Shown here: positions 32,605-41,609 of the stretch, one piece after another | Position numbering within the stretch: position 1 is the stretch's first letter | Layout: every line of letters begins with the position of its first letter | DNA from: CAIUPE01 sp037131735 | GTDB lineage: Bacteria; Pseudomonadota; Alphaproteobacteria; Rhizobiales; Beijerinckiaceae | DNA length: 55,152 nucleotides | Assembly: GCA_037131735.1 (NCBI GenBank) | Contig: JBAXQM010000016.1 | Span: 1 to 55,152, forward strand | Direction: 5' to 3' | Made by a program: the position numbers and the translations under genes | Notes under the pieces: model-generated | Told to the model about the DNA's origin: nothing | The model's input: only the letters and a program-made list of their open reading frames with translations | The model's database searches: none

Positions 32605-33261
32605 ATGTCTGAAGATGTTTTAGCATTCTTGGCTGTTTTTGTTGGCTATCTCTTCGGCTCGATTCCGTTTGGTGTGATTTTGACTCGTCTCTTTGGCGCT
32701 GGTGATTTGAGACAAGTCGGCTCGGGCAATATTGGCGCGACGAATGTGTTGCGCACAGGGCGCAAAGAGCTAGCGGCAGCAACTTTGATTGGCGATATGC
32801 TCAAAGGCACGGCGGCGGTTTTGGTGACGGGTTATGTGTTTGGACCTGAAACAACTGTGCCTGCTGCGGTTGCGGCCTTTCTTGGGCATTTATTTCCCGT
32901 CTGGCTCAAATTCAAAGGCGGGAAGGGTGTGGCGACCTATCTCGGTGTAACGCTCGCGCTTCAACCACTCGCGGCGCTTGCTTTTGCTGTAAGCTGGTTG
33001 ATCACGGCGCGTGTTTCGCGTTACTCTTCTTTGTCGGCTCTTATTGCGAGCCTGGTGTCTCCGTTTGTTGCCGCGTATTTCGGCGATGTTCGTATCGGTG
33101 GCGTTCTTTTCCTTCTCACAATTGTGCTGTGGGTGACGCATCGCGCGAATATCTCGCGTTTGATTGCGGGCACCGAAGGGCGGATCGGAGCCAAGAATGG
33201 CGGAGCCACCGAAGCCGGATCAACCGGCGGGACAGGACCTCACGGATCGTCAGCGCCTTGA
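32605..33261 (+). CDS. plsY: Glycerol-3-phosphate acyltransferase PlsY
   Basis: Inner-membrane enzyme moving the acyl group from acyl-phosphate (made by PlsX) to glycerol 3-phosphate. The three motifs are GSIPFGVILTR with GSGNIGATNVLR, then GHLFPVWLKFKGGKGVAT, and a third near residue 180. Length 218 aa with a Gly/Ser-rich tail. The tail coding region overlaps the dprA start by 65 bp. Confidence 0.95.
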   Translation: MSEDVLAFLAVFVGYLFGSIPFGVILTRLFGAGDLRQVGSGNIGATNVLRTGRKELAAATLIGDMLKGTAAVLVTGYVFGPETTVPAAVAAFLGHLFPVWLKFKGGKGVATYLGVTLALQPLAALAFAVSWLITARVSRYSSLSALIASLVSPFVAAYFGDVRIGGVLFLLTIVLWVTHRANISRLIAGTEGRIGAKNGGATEAGSTGGTGPHGSSAP

Positions 33262-34411
33262 TTGGCTAAGGCTTACCCGCACGTCAAGCATTGGCCCGCG
33301 CACATTCAGATCTCTTTTAAATCGCTATGGCGGTGCCGCCGCCGCTCTTGAAGCACTGCCTGCACTTCTCAAAGCGCAAGGACGCGCCTCTAAAGTTGTG
33401 AGTATTGCTGAAGCCGAAGATGAAGTGGCACTTGCTTCCAAATTGGGTGTTCGTTTTATCGCGATGGGTGAGCCCGATTATCCGCCTTTGTTGCGTGTGA
33501 TCGAGTCTGCGCCGCCCATAATTGGTGTGCGCGGACGCGTTTCGGTTCTCTCAAAACCATCGGTGGCAATTGTGGGCTCGCGTAATGCGTCCGCAGCGGG
33601 TTTAAAAATGGCAGGCCTCCTTGCAGCCGATCTCGGTAACCTCGCCTTTGTGGTCGTGTCTGGTCTCGCGCGCGGCATCGATGCCTCTGCGCATCGTGCG
33701 TCTTTATCCTCAGGCACGGTTGCGGTGCTCGCGGGCGGCCATGATCGCCCTTATCCCGATGAACATCGCGATCTGCTTGATGCGATTGCGGACACTGGCG
33801 TTGTTGTGAGCGAGATGCCGATGGGGTGGGAGCCGCGCGGGCGTGATTTTCCCCGCCGCAACCGGATCATTTCTGGATTGAGTTATGGTGTTGTGATCAT
33901 CGAGGCGGCGTTGCGTTCAGGTTCATTGATCACCGCGCGTTTCGCCGGAGAGCAGGGCCGCGATATTTTTGCTGTGCCGGGGTCGCCGCTTGATCCACGC
34001 TCGGAAGGGACCAACGCGCTTATTCGCGAAGGAGCAACCTTGATCACGTCGGCGGATCATATTGCCGAGGCTTTGGCGCCTGTCCTGGGGCGGCTTCCGT
34101 TCATGGGCGGGGCCGAGGAAGGGAAAGATTTGTCCCTCGGCCCCTTCTGGGATGAGCTCGATCCCGATCTCGCCGATGCGGAGAGGACGGCCGCTTTCGC
34201 CGAGGACGCACCGGACGACAAAATGGAGGTGCTTTTGCCGCGAGATCACATTTTTGCATTACTCGGAACGACGCCGATGCCCATCGATGATCTCGTCAGG
34301 CTTTCGGGACGCCCCGTTGCATCAGTACGCACACTTCTCGTCGAGCTCGAACTAGAGGGACGTATCGCGCGGCAAGACGGCGGACTGATTACAGCCGTCT
34401 TACCGCGTTAA
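33197..34411 (+). CDS. dprA: DNA-processing protein DprA
   Basis: Single-strand DNA-binding RecA loader used in transformation. The Rossmann core shows SVAIVGSRNAS, VVSGLARGIDASAH, AVLAGGHDRPYP and FPRRNRIISGLS, and the C-terminal winged helix closes the protein. Length 404 aa. I chose the ATG at 33197, inside the end of plsY; an upstream open stretch to 33164 is unlikely. The order pyrB-pyrC'-plsY-dprA is standard in the order. Confidence 0.95.
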   Translation: MAEPPKPDQPAGQDLTDRQRLDWLRLTRTSSIGPRTFRSLLNRYGGAAAALEALPALLKAQGRASKVVSIAEAEDEVALASKLGVRFIAMGEPDYPPLLRVIESAPPIIGVRGRVSVLSKPSVAIVGSRNASAAGLKMAGLLAADLGNLAFVVVSGLARGIDASAHRASLSSGTVAVLAGGHDRPYPDEHRDLLDAIADTGVVVSEMPMGWEPRGRDFPRRNRIISGLSYGVVIIEAALRSGSLITARFAGEQGRDIFAVPGSPLDPRSEGTNALIREGATLITSADHIAEALAPVLGRLPFMGGAEEGKDLSLGPFWDELDPDLADAERTAAFAEDAPDDKMEVLLPRDHIFALLGTTPMPIDDLVRLSGRPVASVRTLLVELELEGRIARQDGGLITAVLPR

Positions 34412-34416
34412 TGTCG

Positions 34417-34659
34417 CTAGGTCAGATCGCCGCGTGATTTTGCCACTTGGCCATTGGCTTCGATCCGGGCCATTTCGAGGAAATAGGCCAGAAGATCGAA
34501 ATTTGCCTTGCGCGCAATCGCGCTGAGTTCGAATGTCATTTTGGCAAGATAGACCGCAATCTCGTCATTATCGCTCGTGATCTTCGGCGATGGTTTGGCG
34601 TGACGGGGGAACACGGTAACGCTACGGTCGTCGAGTCTTTCTGCAACTTGGGTGGCCAT
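34417..34659 (-). CDS. Small conserved-looking protein, unknown
   Basis: 80 aa with a helical, hydrophobic-charged centre (EIAVYLAKMTFELSAIARKANFDLLAYFLEMARIEA). AAAGAGGA about 7 nt upstream of the ATG supports it. I recall similar short proteins beside dprA in this order but cannot name a family. It is convergent with dprA, only 5 bp away. Confidence 0.65.
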   Translation of the reverse strand: MATQVAERLDDRSVTVFPRHAKPSPKITSDNDEIAVYLAKMTFELSAIARKANFDLLAYFLEMARIEANGQVAKSRGDLT

Positions 34660-34967
34660 GGCTCAGTCCTCTTTCGGCTTGTGGTCTTCGGTTTTGAAAA
34701 CGCTGAAGGAAGAACGCACGCAATCCGCTAATACAACTAATAACTGAGATTTTTACAAAATAACTCTTGCGGTTGTGTTACGTCAATCCAGAAAATTGTT
34801 CAAGTCGGCGTACACAAACTCATTTCACCGACTTGACGTTGAGGAATTCACACCAAATTTTCGAGAAAGATAAGAAATACACTGCGTTTAACATGTTAAA
34901 CGAAACAGACTTTTTAAAATGACGCGTAAAAATAGAAAAGATATCCCCTAAAATGCCGAATATAACG
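34660..34967. other. AT-rich 308-bp intergenic region with two inverted repeats
   Basis: No gene is seen. CAAGTCGG (34801-34808) and CCGACTTG (34828-34835) form an 8-bp inverted repeat with a 19-bp loop. GTTTAACATGTTAAAC at 34886-34901 is a perfect 16-bp palindrome. The composition is markedly more AT-rich than the flanks. The elements lie beyond the 3' end of the AEC carrier gene and upstream of the 80-aa gene's start. Confidence 0.5.
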
Positions 34968-35897
34968 TTAGGGAAGAATAAAATATCCATAAATGAGAGG
35001 AATCGTTATCATCGCGCCGAGGGTCTGAAGCGTTAAAATCTCGGCCATGAGGGACGCATTTCCCCCAAGTTGTCTCGCTAAAATGTAAGAAGCGCTCGCT
35101 GTTGGCACCGACATCGAGAGAATCGTTACCGAAAATGCGGTGCCGGACACACCAAGAATCTGTGCAAAGGCCACAGCCAAAAGCGGCATGACAATTAACT
35201 TCGCGGTAAGGGCGATCACATGCGGTGCGCCGATACGGGGGATTTGCTGAAGTTCAAGCCCGGCACCAGCGGCTAGCAATCCTGCCGCCAAAGATGCCTG
35301 CCCGATTAACGTGATGGGCGCAAAGATGGGTGCCGGAATCCAGCTAACCACGGAATTAAGAAGAAGGCCGATTACGCAGGACCAGATAAAGGGGTTCTTG
35401 ATGATTGCTGACCCGTAACGGGACAAAGACATTTCTTGTCCCTGGGCATAGCGCGTGATTACGCCAACCGACAAAAAGTTGAGAAGCGGAATCATTGCGG
35501 CAATCGCGACCGCGCAAAGCGTGGCCCCTTCTCGACCATGAAGGCTTGTCGCGAGAGCAAAGGCGACAAAGGAATTCCAGCGGATCGCGCCCTGAAAGAT
35601 AGAGCTGAAAGACGCGCCATCAACCGCAAAATAGGTTTGCAAGATCTTTCTGAACAGCAAAAGTCCGGCCGCGATGGTGAGGAGCGAGATCACAAGCGTT
35701 GCGCCCATGGACAAAAAGGGCGTTGAGCCGAGATCAGCATTCGCCATGGTTGAAATGATCATGGCGGGAAACAGAATGAGATAGGTCACTCTCTCGAACC
35801 CGTCCCATGTCTCGCGACGGATCATATGGCTCGATTTCAAAGCCGCCCCAATCGCGATAATGAGAAAGACAGAAAAGAGATTGGACAGGGCCGACAT
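34968..35897 (-). CDS. AEC (auxin efflux carrier) family transporter
   Basis: 309-residue membrane protein with about ten helices, arranged as two five-helix halves. Conserved proline and asparagine points fall in YLILFPAMIIS, FIWSCVIGLLLN and the C-terminal MSVPTASASYILARQLGG segment. Bacterial members move malonate, malate or similar carboxylates; the substrate here is unknown. It sits between dprA and ruvX, where most relatives have no such gene, so it may be an insertion. Confidence 0.87.
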   Translation of the reverse strand: MSALSNLFSVFLIIAIGAALKSSHMIRRETWDGFERVTYLILFPAMIISTMANADLGSTPFLSMGATLVISLLTIAAGLLLFRKILQTYFAVDGASFSSIFQGAIRWNSFVAFALATSLHGREGATLCAVAIAAMIPLLNFLSVGVITRYAQGQEMSLSRYGSAIIKNPFIWSCVIGLLLNSVVSWIPAPIFAPITLIGQASLAAGLLAAGAGLELQQIPRIGAPHVIALTAKLIVMPLLAVAFAQILGVSGTAFSVTILSMSVPTASASYILARQLGGNASLMAEILTLQTLGAMITIPLIYGYFILP

Positions 35898-35931
35898 CAA
35901 ATACGCAACTCAACTGAAAAAGACGAAGGGT

Positions 35932-36408
35932 TTAAAATCGTGATCCGGAAAAACGGTCGATAAAGGCTTGTAGCAGATAGGCGGCGGCCATTTTATCGAC
36001 GAGTTCGGCGCGGCGCGCACGTGAAGTATCGGCTTCGATCAGGGTGCGGGTGACAGCGGCGGTTGAAAGCCGTCCATCCTGACAAAGGATGGGCAGGGTC
36101 GTTAGTTTGGCGAGATTACGCGCAAAAGCCGTTGTCGCTTGAACGCGGGGGCCCATTGTCCCGTCCATATTGACGGGGAGGCCAAGAACGAAGGCGCCAA
36201 TACTATGGCGTTCGGCCAAAGCGAGGAGAGCGGCGGCATCTTTGACGAATTTGGTGCGACGAATGGTTTCAACCGGGCTCGCGATCCGGCGTTCAACGTC
36301 CGAAATCGCGATGCCGATGGTTTTGGTGCCAAGATCAAGGCCCATCAACCGTGCCGAGCGGGGCAGGGAGGCGAGGCAAGCCCGTTCTTCGTCCGGATCA
36401 CTGATCAT
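35932..36408 (-). CDS. ruvX: RuvX/YqgF family Holliday junction resolvase-like protein
   Basis: RNase H-fold nuclease family linked to 16S rRNA 5' processing. GLDLGTKTIGIAISD near residue 23, VLGLPVNMDGTMGPR near 74 and the C-terminal ELVDKMAAAYLLQ are conserved. The usual WDERLST reads QDGRLST here: GGA (Gly) stands where GAA (Glu) is expected, removing an acidic residue of the proposed active site. Length 158 aa. It is divergent from gatC across 150 bp, the standard arrangement. Confidence 0.9.
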   Translation of the reverse strand: MISDPDEERACLASLPRSARLMGLDLGTKTIGIAISDVERRIASPVETIRRTKFVKDAAALLALAERHSIGAFVLGLPVNMDGTMGPRVQATTAFARNLAKLTTLPILCQDGRLSTAAVTRTLIEADTSRARRAELVDKMAAAYLLQAFIDRFSGSRF

Positions 36409-36468
36409 TCACTTAACTGACCTTGCATCCGGCCGGTTGGCCAGATTTCACGGCTTGATACCCTGCCA

Positions 36469-36498
36469 TTGCGGCCCAGACAAACCGGATGCTATAGG
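36469..36498 (+). promoter_or_regulatory. Candidate gatCA promoter
   Basis: TTGCGG (36469-36474) and TATAGG (36493-36498) are spaced by 18 nt. The predicted leader to the gatC ATG is about 55 nt. Confidence 0.4.
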
Positions 36499-36558
36499 CC
36501 GGACACGGAATCGGGATCAAACTCAGGCTCTTTTAGCCGATTAGGAACGGGAGCGGAA

Positions 36559-36846
36559 ATGTCTGTCGATCAGGCGACCGTGCGGCGGATTGCGCGTTTG
36601 GCGCGCATCGCTGTCACCGACGAAGAAGTCCCTCATCTTCAGGGGGAACTCAATGCCATGCTGTCATTCGTTGAGCAGCTCAACAGCGTTAATGTCGATG
36701 GCGTCGAGCCGATGACATCGGTAACGCCGATGGCCATGAAGAAACGTGCCGATGTTGTGACGGACGGTGATATTGCCGATGTCGTGACAGGGAATGCGCC
36801 GCAAACCGAGGATCATTATTTCCTCGTCCCCAAAGTTGTTGAATAA
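36559..36846 (+). CDS. gatC: Asp/Glu-tRNA amidotransferase subunit C
   Basis: Small helper subunit of GatCAB, wrapping GatA and GatB. The 95 residues show TVRRIARLARIAVTDEE, LSFVEQLNSVNVDGVEP and the C-terminal NAPQTEDHYFLVPKVVE. The ATG at 36559 has GGAGCGGA directly upstream; the frame is open to 36469 but unconserved. It is 12 bp from gatA. Confidence 0.95.
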   Translation: MSVDQATVRRIARLARIAVTDEEVPHLQGELNAMLSFVEQLNSVNVDGVEPMTSVTPMAMKKRADVVTDGDIADVVTGNAPQTEDHYFLVPKVVE

Positions 36847-36858
36847 GCGAGCGCTCAT

Positions 36859-38379
36859 ATGACAGATTTGACAAAGCTGACGCTTGCCGGTGCGCGTGAC
36901 GCGCTGAAAGCTAAAACAATCTCCGCACGCGAACTCACCGATGCGCATATCAGCGCCATGGAAAAGGCGCGTGCTTTGAACGCCTATGTGCTCGACACGC
37001 CTGATCACGCGCGCGCGATGGCGAATGCCTCGGATGAGAAACTCGCAAAAGGTGCAGGTGGTCCGCTAGAAGGCATTCCGCTCGGCATCAAGGATCTCTA
37101 CGCAACCAAGGGCGTGCGCACCACCGCGTGCTCAAAGATCCTCGGCAATTTCGTGCCCGAATATGAATCGACCGTTACGAGCCAGCTGTGGCGCGATGGT
37201 GCGGTGATGCTCGGCAAACTCAACAATGACGAATTCGCGATGGGCTCATCAAATGAGTCATCCGCCTTTGGTCCTTCGGTATCGCCAATCCTTCCCGCGA
37301 ATTGGTCGGAAGATAAAGCACGCACCGCACTCGCGGGTGATAAAAAAGGTTTGCTTGTTCCGGGTGGCTCTTCAGGCGGTTCGGCTGCCGCTGTCGCTGC
37401 ACAACTCTGTCTCGGTGCAACGGCCACTGACACCGGCGGTTCAATCCGTCAGCCTGCGGCCTTTACAGGCACTGTTGGTATCAAGCCGACTTATGGGCGT
37501 TGCTCGCGCTGGGGTATTGTTGCTTTCGCGTCGTCGCTTGATCAAGCGGGCCCGATTGCGAAAACCGTTCGCGATACCGCGATCATGCTGCGCTCGATGG
37601 CTGGCCATGATCCGAAAGATACAACATCGGTGGATCGTGCTGTACCTGATTACGAAGCCGCGATTGGCAAATCGGTGAAAGGCATGAAGATCGGTATTCC
37701 GAAAGAATATCGCGTCGATGGCATGTCGAAAGAAATTGATGCGCTTTGGACCAAAGGCGCTGAGATGCTCAAAGCCGCTGGTGCGGAGATCGTCGATATT
37801 TCCTTGCCGCACACGCAATATGCTCTGCCTGCCTATTACATTGTGGCACCGGCAGAAGCCTCGTCGAATCTCGCGCGCTATGATGGCGTGCGCTATGGCG
37901 TGCGCGTCCCTGGTAAAGACATCATCGATATGTATGAGAAGACGCGCGCCAACGGCTTCGGAGCCGAAGTACGTCGCCGCATCATGATCGGCACTTATGT
38001 TTTGTCCGCTGGTTATTACGACGCCTACTATGTGCGCGCGCAGAAAATCCGCACGCTCATCAAACAGGATTTCGAAAACGCCTATTCTGCGGGTGTTGAT
38101 GCGGTGCTCACACCCGCAACGCCATCTCCCGCATTCGGTATTGGCGAGAAGAGTGGCGCTGATCCGGTTGAAATGTATTTGAACGACGTCTTCACCGTGA
38201 CGGTGAATATGGCGGGACTTCCGGGACTCGCCCTTCCAGCTGGTCACTCATCAGACGGGTTGCCTTTGGGCCTTCAGCTCATCGGTCGCCCCTTTGATGA
38301 AGAGACCTTGTTCTCGCTCGGTGAAGTGATTGAACAAGCGGCCGGTCGCACGACATTCCCGAAGGCTTGGTGGGCGTGA
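36859..38379 (+). CDS. gatA: Asp/Glu-tRNA amidotransferase subunit A
   Basis: Amidase subunit that releases ammonia from glutamine. The Ser-cisSer-Lys triad is seen as K78 in LGIKDLY, the serines of PGGSSGGSAAA (171-175) and S195 in DTGGSIRQPA. Length 506 aa. Its stop overlaps the ATG of a small membrane protein. The B subunit lies downstream after an interrupting convergent gene. Confidence 0.97.
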   Translation: MTDLTKLTLAGARDALKAKTISARELTDAHISAMEKARALNAYVLDTPDHARAMANASDEKLAKGAGGPLEGIPLGIKDLYATKGVRTTACSKILGNFVPEYESTVTSQLWRDGAVMLGKLNNDEFAMGSSNESSAFGPSVSPILPANWSEDKARTALAGDKKGLLVPGGSSGGSAAAVAAQLCLGATATDTGGSIRQPAAFTGTVGIKPTYGRCSRWGIVAFASSLDQAGPIAKTVRDTAIMLRSMAGHDPKDTTSVDRAVPDYEAAIGKSVKGMKIGIPKEYRVDGMSKEIDALWTKGAEMLKAAGAEIVDISLPHTQYALPAYYIVAPAEASSNLARYDGVRYGVRVPGKDIIDMYEKTRANGFGAEVRRRIMIGTYVLSAGYYDAYYVRAQKIRTLIKQDFENAYSAGVDAVLTPATPSPAFGIGEKSGADPVEMYLNDVFTVTVNMAGLPGLALPAGHSSDGLPLGLQLIGRPFDEETLFSLGEVIEQAAGRTTFPKAWWA

Positions 38380-38717
38380 TGCCACTTTATGAAGCGCTTT
38401 ATGAAGGATTGAAGCCCTTTACTTGGCTTATCCTTCAAGCGTTTTTTGATCCGATCGTGATTGCGATTGGTGTGCTGATGGGGTGGAAAGCCAATCAGTT
38501 CGGCAAGCTCATTCTTGCGGGTCTTGCCGCAGGGCTTGCTGGCACCGCTGTAACCTTTCTTCTGCGCATGATTGATATTTCATGGTTTGAAGGCGGCTAT
38601 ATGTTCGGTGGTGCGCATGCACTGTTTCGTATTTTTGCCGGATTTGGGTGGAGTGTGATTGGCTATCTCGCGATGCGGATTAAAAATCGACGCGCCGATA
38701 AATCGCATCAGGCGTGA
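38379..38717 (+). CDS. Small membrane protein, unknown
   Basis: 112 aa with three hydrophobic helices: LILQAFFDPIVIAIGVLMG, LILAGLAAGLAGTAVTFLL and LFRIFAGFGWSVIGYLAM. It is coupled to gatA by an ATGA overlap. Similar small membrane genes occur between gatA and gatB in related genomes as I recall. The 3' end overlaps the opposing Uma2 gene by 38 bp. No function is known. Confidence 0.75.
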   Translation: MPLYEALYEGLKPFTWLILQAFFDPIVIAIGVLMGWKANQFGKLILAGLAAGLAGTAVTFLLRMIDISWFEGGYMFGGAHALFRIFAGFGWSVIGYLAMRIKNRRADKSHQA

Positions 38718-39255
38718 GAGTTAAACCCAATCCCGTTATTGCTATCGTTGCCTCCATTGCCTCGATCACTTCGGGCTTCTGCGGAAATCCGTCGGTACCT
38801 TTGATCCAAACCCAAACGTACGCTTTGTCCTGCGCAACAATAAGATAGGCTTCAAGCGAAGTGAGTGCGAGATATTCGATTTGCTTGGGGCCGAAATCTT
38901 CTGACGTCGTGGAGGGCGAGAGAATCTCAATGATCGCTACCGCTTCGTCTGTGCGGCGATCTTTCCCTGAGCGATTGGAGGGCGTGATCAGAATGTCGGC
39001 CAGTCTCAGCGTATCCTCGCCAGTCTGCAGTGCGAAATCGCCTGCTGCGATGTGATAGTCGTCCGGATCAATGTTCTGCAGCAGCAGACCAAGAAGGTTG
39101 GTTGTGATCTTCGAATGATTCCATGTCGTCTGGTTCATCATCACGGGGTGGCCTCGCACAAGCTCATAGCGCCCGTCCTGCCTTTCGGCCCAGGCTTCAA
39201 ACGCTTCGATACTCATACGCGGGACAGAAATTGACGGAACAACAGGACGATTCAT
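38680..39255 (-). CDS. Uma2 / DUF820 family putative endonuclease
   Basis: Restriction-endonuclease-like fold of 191 aa. The Uma2 pattern is MSIEAFEAWAERQDGRYELVRGHPVMM, then LRLADILITP with the acidic residue, and EILSPSTTSED with K-x-x-x-Y (GPKQIEYLAL). These proteins are abundant in cyanobacteria and alphaproteobacteria, and their function is unknown. It is convergent with the gatA-linked gene and splits gatA from gatB, so it is probably a later insertion. Confidence 0.85.
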   Translation of the reverse strand: MNRPVVPSISVPRMSIEAFEAWAERQDGRYELVRGHPVMMNQTTWNHSKITTNLLGLLLQNIDPDDYHIAAGDFALQTGEDTLRLADILITPSNRSGKDRRTDEAVAIIEILSPSTTSEDFGPKQIEYLALTSLEAYLIVAQDKAYVWVWIKGTDGFPQKPEVIEAMEATIAITGLGLTLTPDAIYRRVDF

Positions 39256-39420
39256 GGCGGGCCTCGATTTGTGACGAGCCTTTCAGCATCCGACCTCAGC
39301 CGTAGCCTCACAAAGCTAGAATAGGCGGTGTCGAGTGTAAAGGCGCAAAACCCCTTGACCACGCGCCGCTTCAGCCGCAAAAGACCTATAATTGCTTCGG
39401 TATTTCAGGATTTTTCCGTA

Positions 39421-40908
39421 ATGAACGCCATTGTCGACACGCGCACACCGGACCCAAAAAAACTCATCAAAGGGGCGACGGGAGATTGGGAAATCATCGT
39501 CGGATTGGAAATCCACGCGCAGGTGACCTCTCAGGCGAAATTGTTTTCAGGCGCGTCAGCGTCCTATGGCGGCGAACCGAATGCACATGTCTCGCTGGTT
39601 GATGCCGCGATGCCCGGCATGTTGCCGGTGATCAATCAGGAATGCGTCGCGCAGGCCATTCGCTCGGGCCTTGGTCTCAATGCACAAATCAATTTGCGCT
39701 CGGTGTTTGATCGCAAAAATTATTTTTATCCCGATTTGCCACAAGGCTATCAGATCTCGCAATACAAAAGCCCTATCGTTGGCGAAGGTCAGGTGATTGT
39801 TGATTTGCCCGAGAGTGGCGGCCAGATCACGGTGGGAATTGAGCGTCTGCATCTTGAACAGGACGCAGGCAAATCGCTGCATGATCAATCACCCACGATG
39901 AGCTTTGTTGATCTCAATCGTTCGGGCGTGGCGTTGATGGAAATCGTGTCAAAGCCCGATATGCGTTCGTCTGAAGAAGCCCGCGCTTATGTGACGAAGT
40001 TGCGTACCATCTTGCGTTATCTGGGTACATGCGATGGCAATATGGATGAAGGCTCGTTGCGCGCCGACGTCAATGTGTCGGTGCGTCGTCCGGGTGGTGC
40101 GTTCGGCACACGCTGCGAAATCAAGAATGTGAATTCAATCCGCTTCATGGGTCAGGCGATTGAATATGAGGCGCGTCGCCAGATCGGCATTCTCGAAGAT
40201 GGCGGATCGATCGATCAGGAAACGCGTCTTTATGATGCGTCGAAGGGCGAGACACGCTCCATGCGTTCGAAAGAAGAAGCGCATGATTATCGCTATTTCC
40301 CGGATCCCGATTTGTTACCGCTCGAATTCACGCAAGACTATGTGAACGAACTTGCGCGTCATCTGCCCGAATTGCCCGACGCGAAGAAGGCCCGCTTCAT
40401 CAAGGATTATGGGTTGACGCCCTATGATGCGAGCGTGCTCGTGGGTGAGCGCGATCAGGCGGATTATTTCGAAAGCGTCGCGAAAGGGCGCGATGGAAAA
40501 CTTGCTGCCAATTGGGTGATCAATGAACTCTTCGGCCGCTTGAACAAAGAAGGCAAAGACGTCACCACGTCGCCGATGTCGGCTGATCAATTGGGCGCGA
40601 TTGTCGATTTGATTTCCGAAAATGTGATCTCCGGTAAACTTGCCAAAGATTTGTTCGAGATCATCTGGACTGAAGGCGGTGATCCGCGTGCGGTGGTCGA
40701 AGCGCGCGGCATGAAGCAAGTCACCGATACAGGTGCGATTGAAAAAGCCATTGATGCCGTCATCGCCGCAAATCCTGACAAGGTCGAGCAGGCAAAAGCC
40801 AAGCCCACCATGATTGGTTGGTTTGTTGGTCAGGTGATGAAAGAAACGGGCGGTAAGGCTAACCCGCAGGCCGTGAATGATCTTCTGAAAGCGAAGCTTG
40901 GGATCTGA
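39421..40908 (+). CDS. gatB: Asp/Glu-tRNA amidotransferase subunit B
   Basis: tRNA-binding subunit of GatCAB that activates the misacylated Glu-tRNAGln or Asp-tRNAAsn. Motifs are WEIIVGLEIHAQV at the start, KNYFYPDLPQGYQISQY near residue 98, then LHLEQDAGKS. The C-terminal YqeY-like domain holds NDLLKAKLGI. Length 495 aa from the ATG at 39421; the open frame extends to 39328. It is followed by an AT-rich gap leading into the accessory island. Confidence 0.97.
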   Translation: MNAIVDTRTPDPKKLIKGATGDWEIIVGLEIHAQVTSQAKLFSGASASYGGEPNAHVSLVDAAMPGMLPVINQECVAQAIRSGLGLNAQINLRSVFDRKNYFYPDLPQGYQISQYKSPIVGEGQVIVDLPESGGQITVGIERLHLEQDAGKSLHDQSPTMSFVDLNRSGVALMEIVSKPDMRSSEEARAYVTKLRTILRYLGTCDGNMDEGSLRADVNVSVRRPGGAFGTRCEIKNVNSIRFMGQAIEYEARRQIGILEDGGSIDQETRLYDASKGETRSMRSKEEAHDYRYFPDPDLLPLEFTQDYVNELARHLPELPDAKKARFIKDYGLTPYDASVLVGERDQADYFESVAKGRDGKLAANWVINELFGRLNKEGKDVTTSPMSADQLGAIVDLISENVISGKLAKDLFEIIWTEGGDPRAVVEARGMKQVTDTGAIEKAIDAVIAANPDKVEQAKAKPTMIGWFVGQVMKETGGKANPQAVNDLLKAKLGI

Positions 40909-41176
40909 GCTAACGAAGCTCATTAAAGATTTAATGCCTATTACTGATCAATGAATTGAATAGATATGCTCGCCAGCTTCATTCTTCCCTTGGGTAAAAG
41001 ATAAATCTATAGCTATTGATTCGCTTTAAGTCATTTTAGTGAATTAAATAATGATCTATATGCATCCATTGCGAGCATAATCAGAAATCTTTTGACTTTT
41101 TCAACCCACGATTAGTTGTACCGCCTCAGTAATGATGCGCCTATCATGTTCCAAAACAATTTAAGGAAAAGATGAT
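40909..41176. other. AT-rich gap at the start of the accessory island
   Basis: 268 bp without a gene. CATTAAA-GA-TTTAATG at 40921-40936 is a near-perfect palindrome soon after gatB. No promoter pair stands out, but AAGGAAAAG gives the next gene a strong ribosome-binding site. The change in composition marks the left edge of the island. Confidence 0.5.
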
Positions 41177-41527
41177 ATGCCGCTAAATCTGATTACAGGA
41201 ACAATTGGATTCATAAATACAAGTGCGGATGTTAACAAAGGATCTAACTTAGAATTTATTGATGGAATTAAAAGGACGATCCAATCAAATGAGAAAGTAA
41301 AATTTTCGGTTCCTAATGGCACTGCTGAATTAGGTAGAATAATTGATCTGATAAAATCACCTACGAATAAAGGTCAGACTCCGCAACCTGTACTTCATAT
41401 AACTTCAGGAAAAGCGTTGCCACTAAACGGCCAAACGCAGAGAGTTTTTAGAGTTACTTTAGGCGATTTAGCGCCCGCAGCCGTGACGCTTATAATCGGT
41501 GCTGAAATTACTAATCCACCAAGATGA
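41177..41527 (+). CDS. Island protein, unknown (first gene of DUF2589-type operon)
   Basis: 116 aa, soluble, beta-rich in appearance and without a signal peptide or membrane helix. It starts MPLNLITGTIGFINTS and ends in hydrophobic AAVTLIIGAEITNPPR. I do not recognise it. The AAGGAAAAG ribosome-binding site is strong. It is the first of three co-directional genes ending at a terminator, and the next two are DUF2589-like, so it is likely part of the same system. The base composition is AT-rich compared with gatB and dedA. Confidence 0.7.
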   Translation: MPLNLITGTIGFINTSADVNKGSNLEFIDGIKRTIQSNEKVKFSVPNGTAELGRIIDLIKSPTNKGQTPQPVLHITSGKALPLNGQTQRVFRVTLGDLAPAAVTLIIGAEITNPPR

Positions 41528-41609
41528 AAATTTCCGCCGATAGAAATTTTTAACGTAATTTGTTTTCGAATGGCGTATTTAATCTTTAAAGCTTTTGAGG
41601 GATAGATCG

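Noticed and set aside
37441..38247. 268-aa open frame antisense to gatA
   Set aside because: Composition is typical of a reverse-strand shadow and gatA is fully conserved on the other strand.
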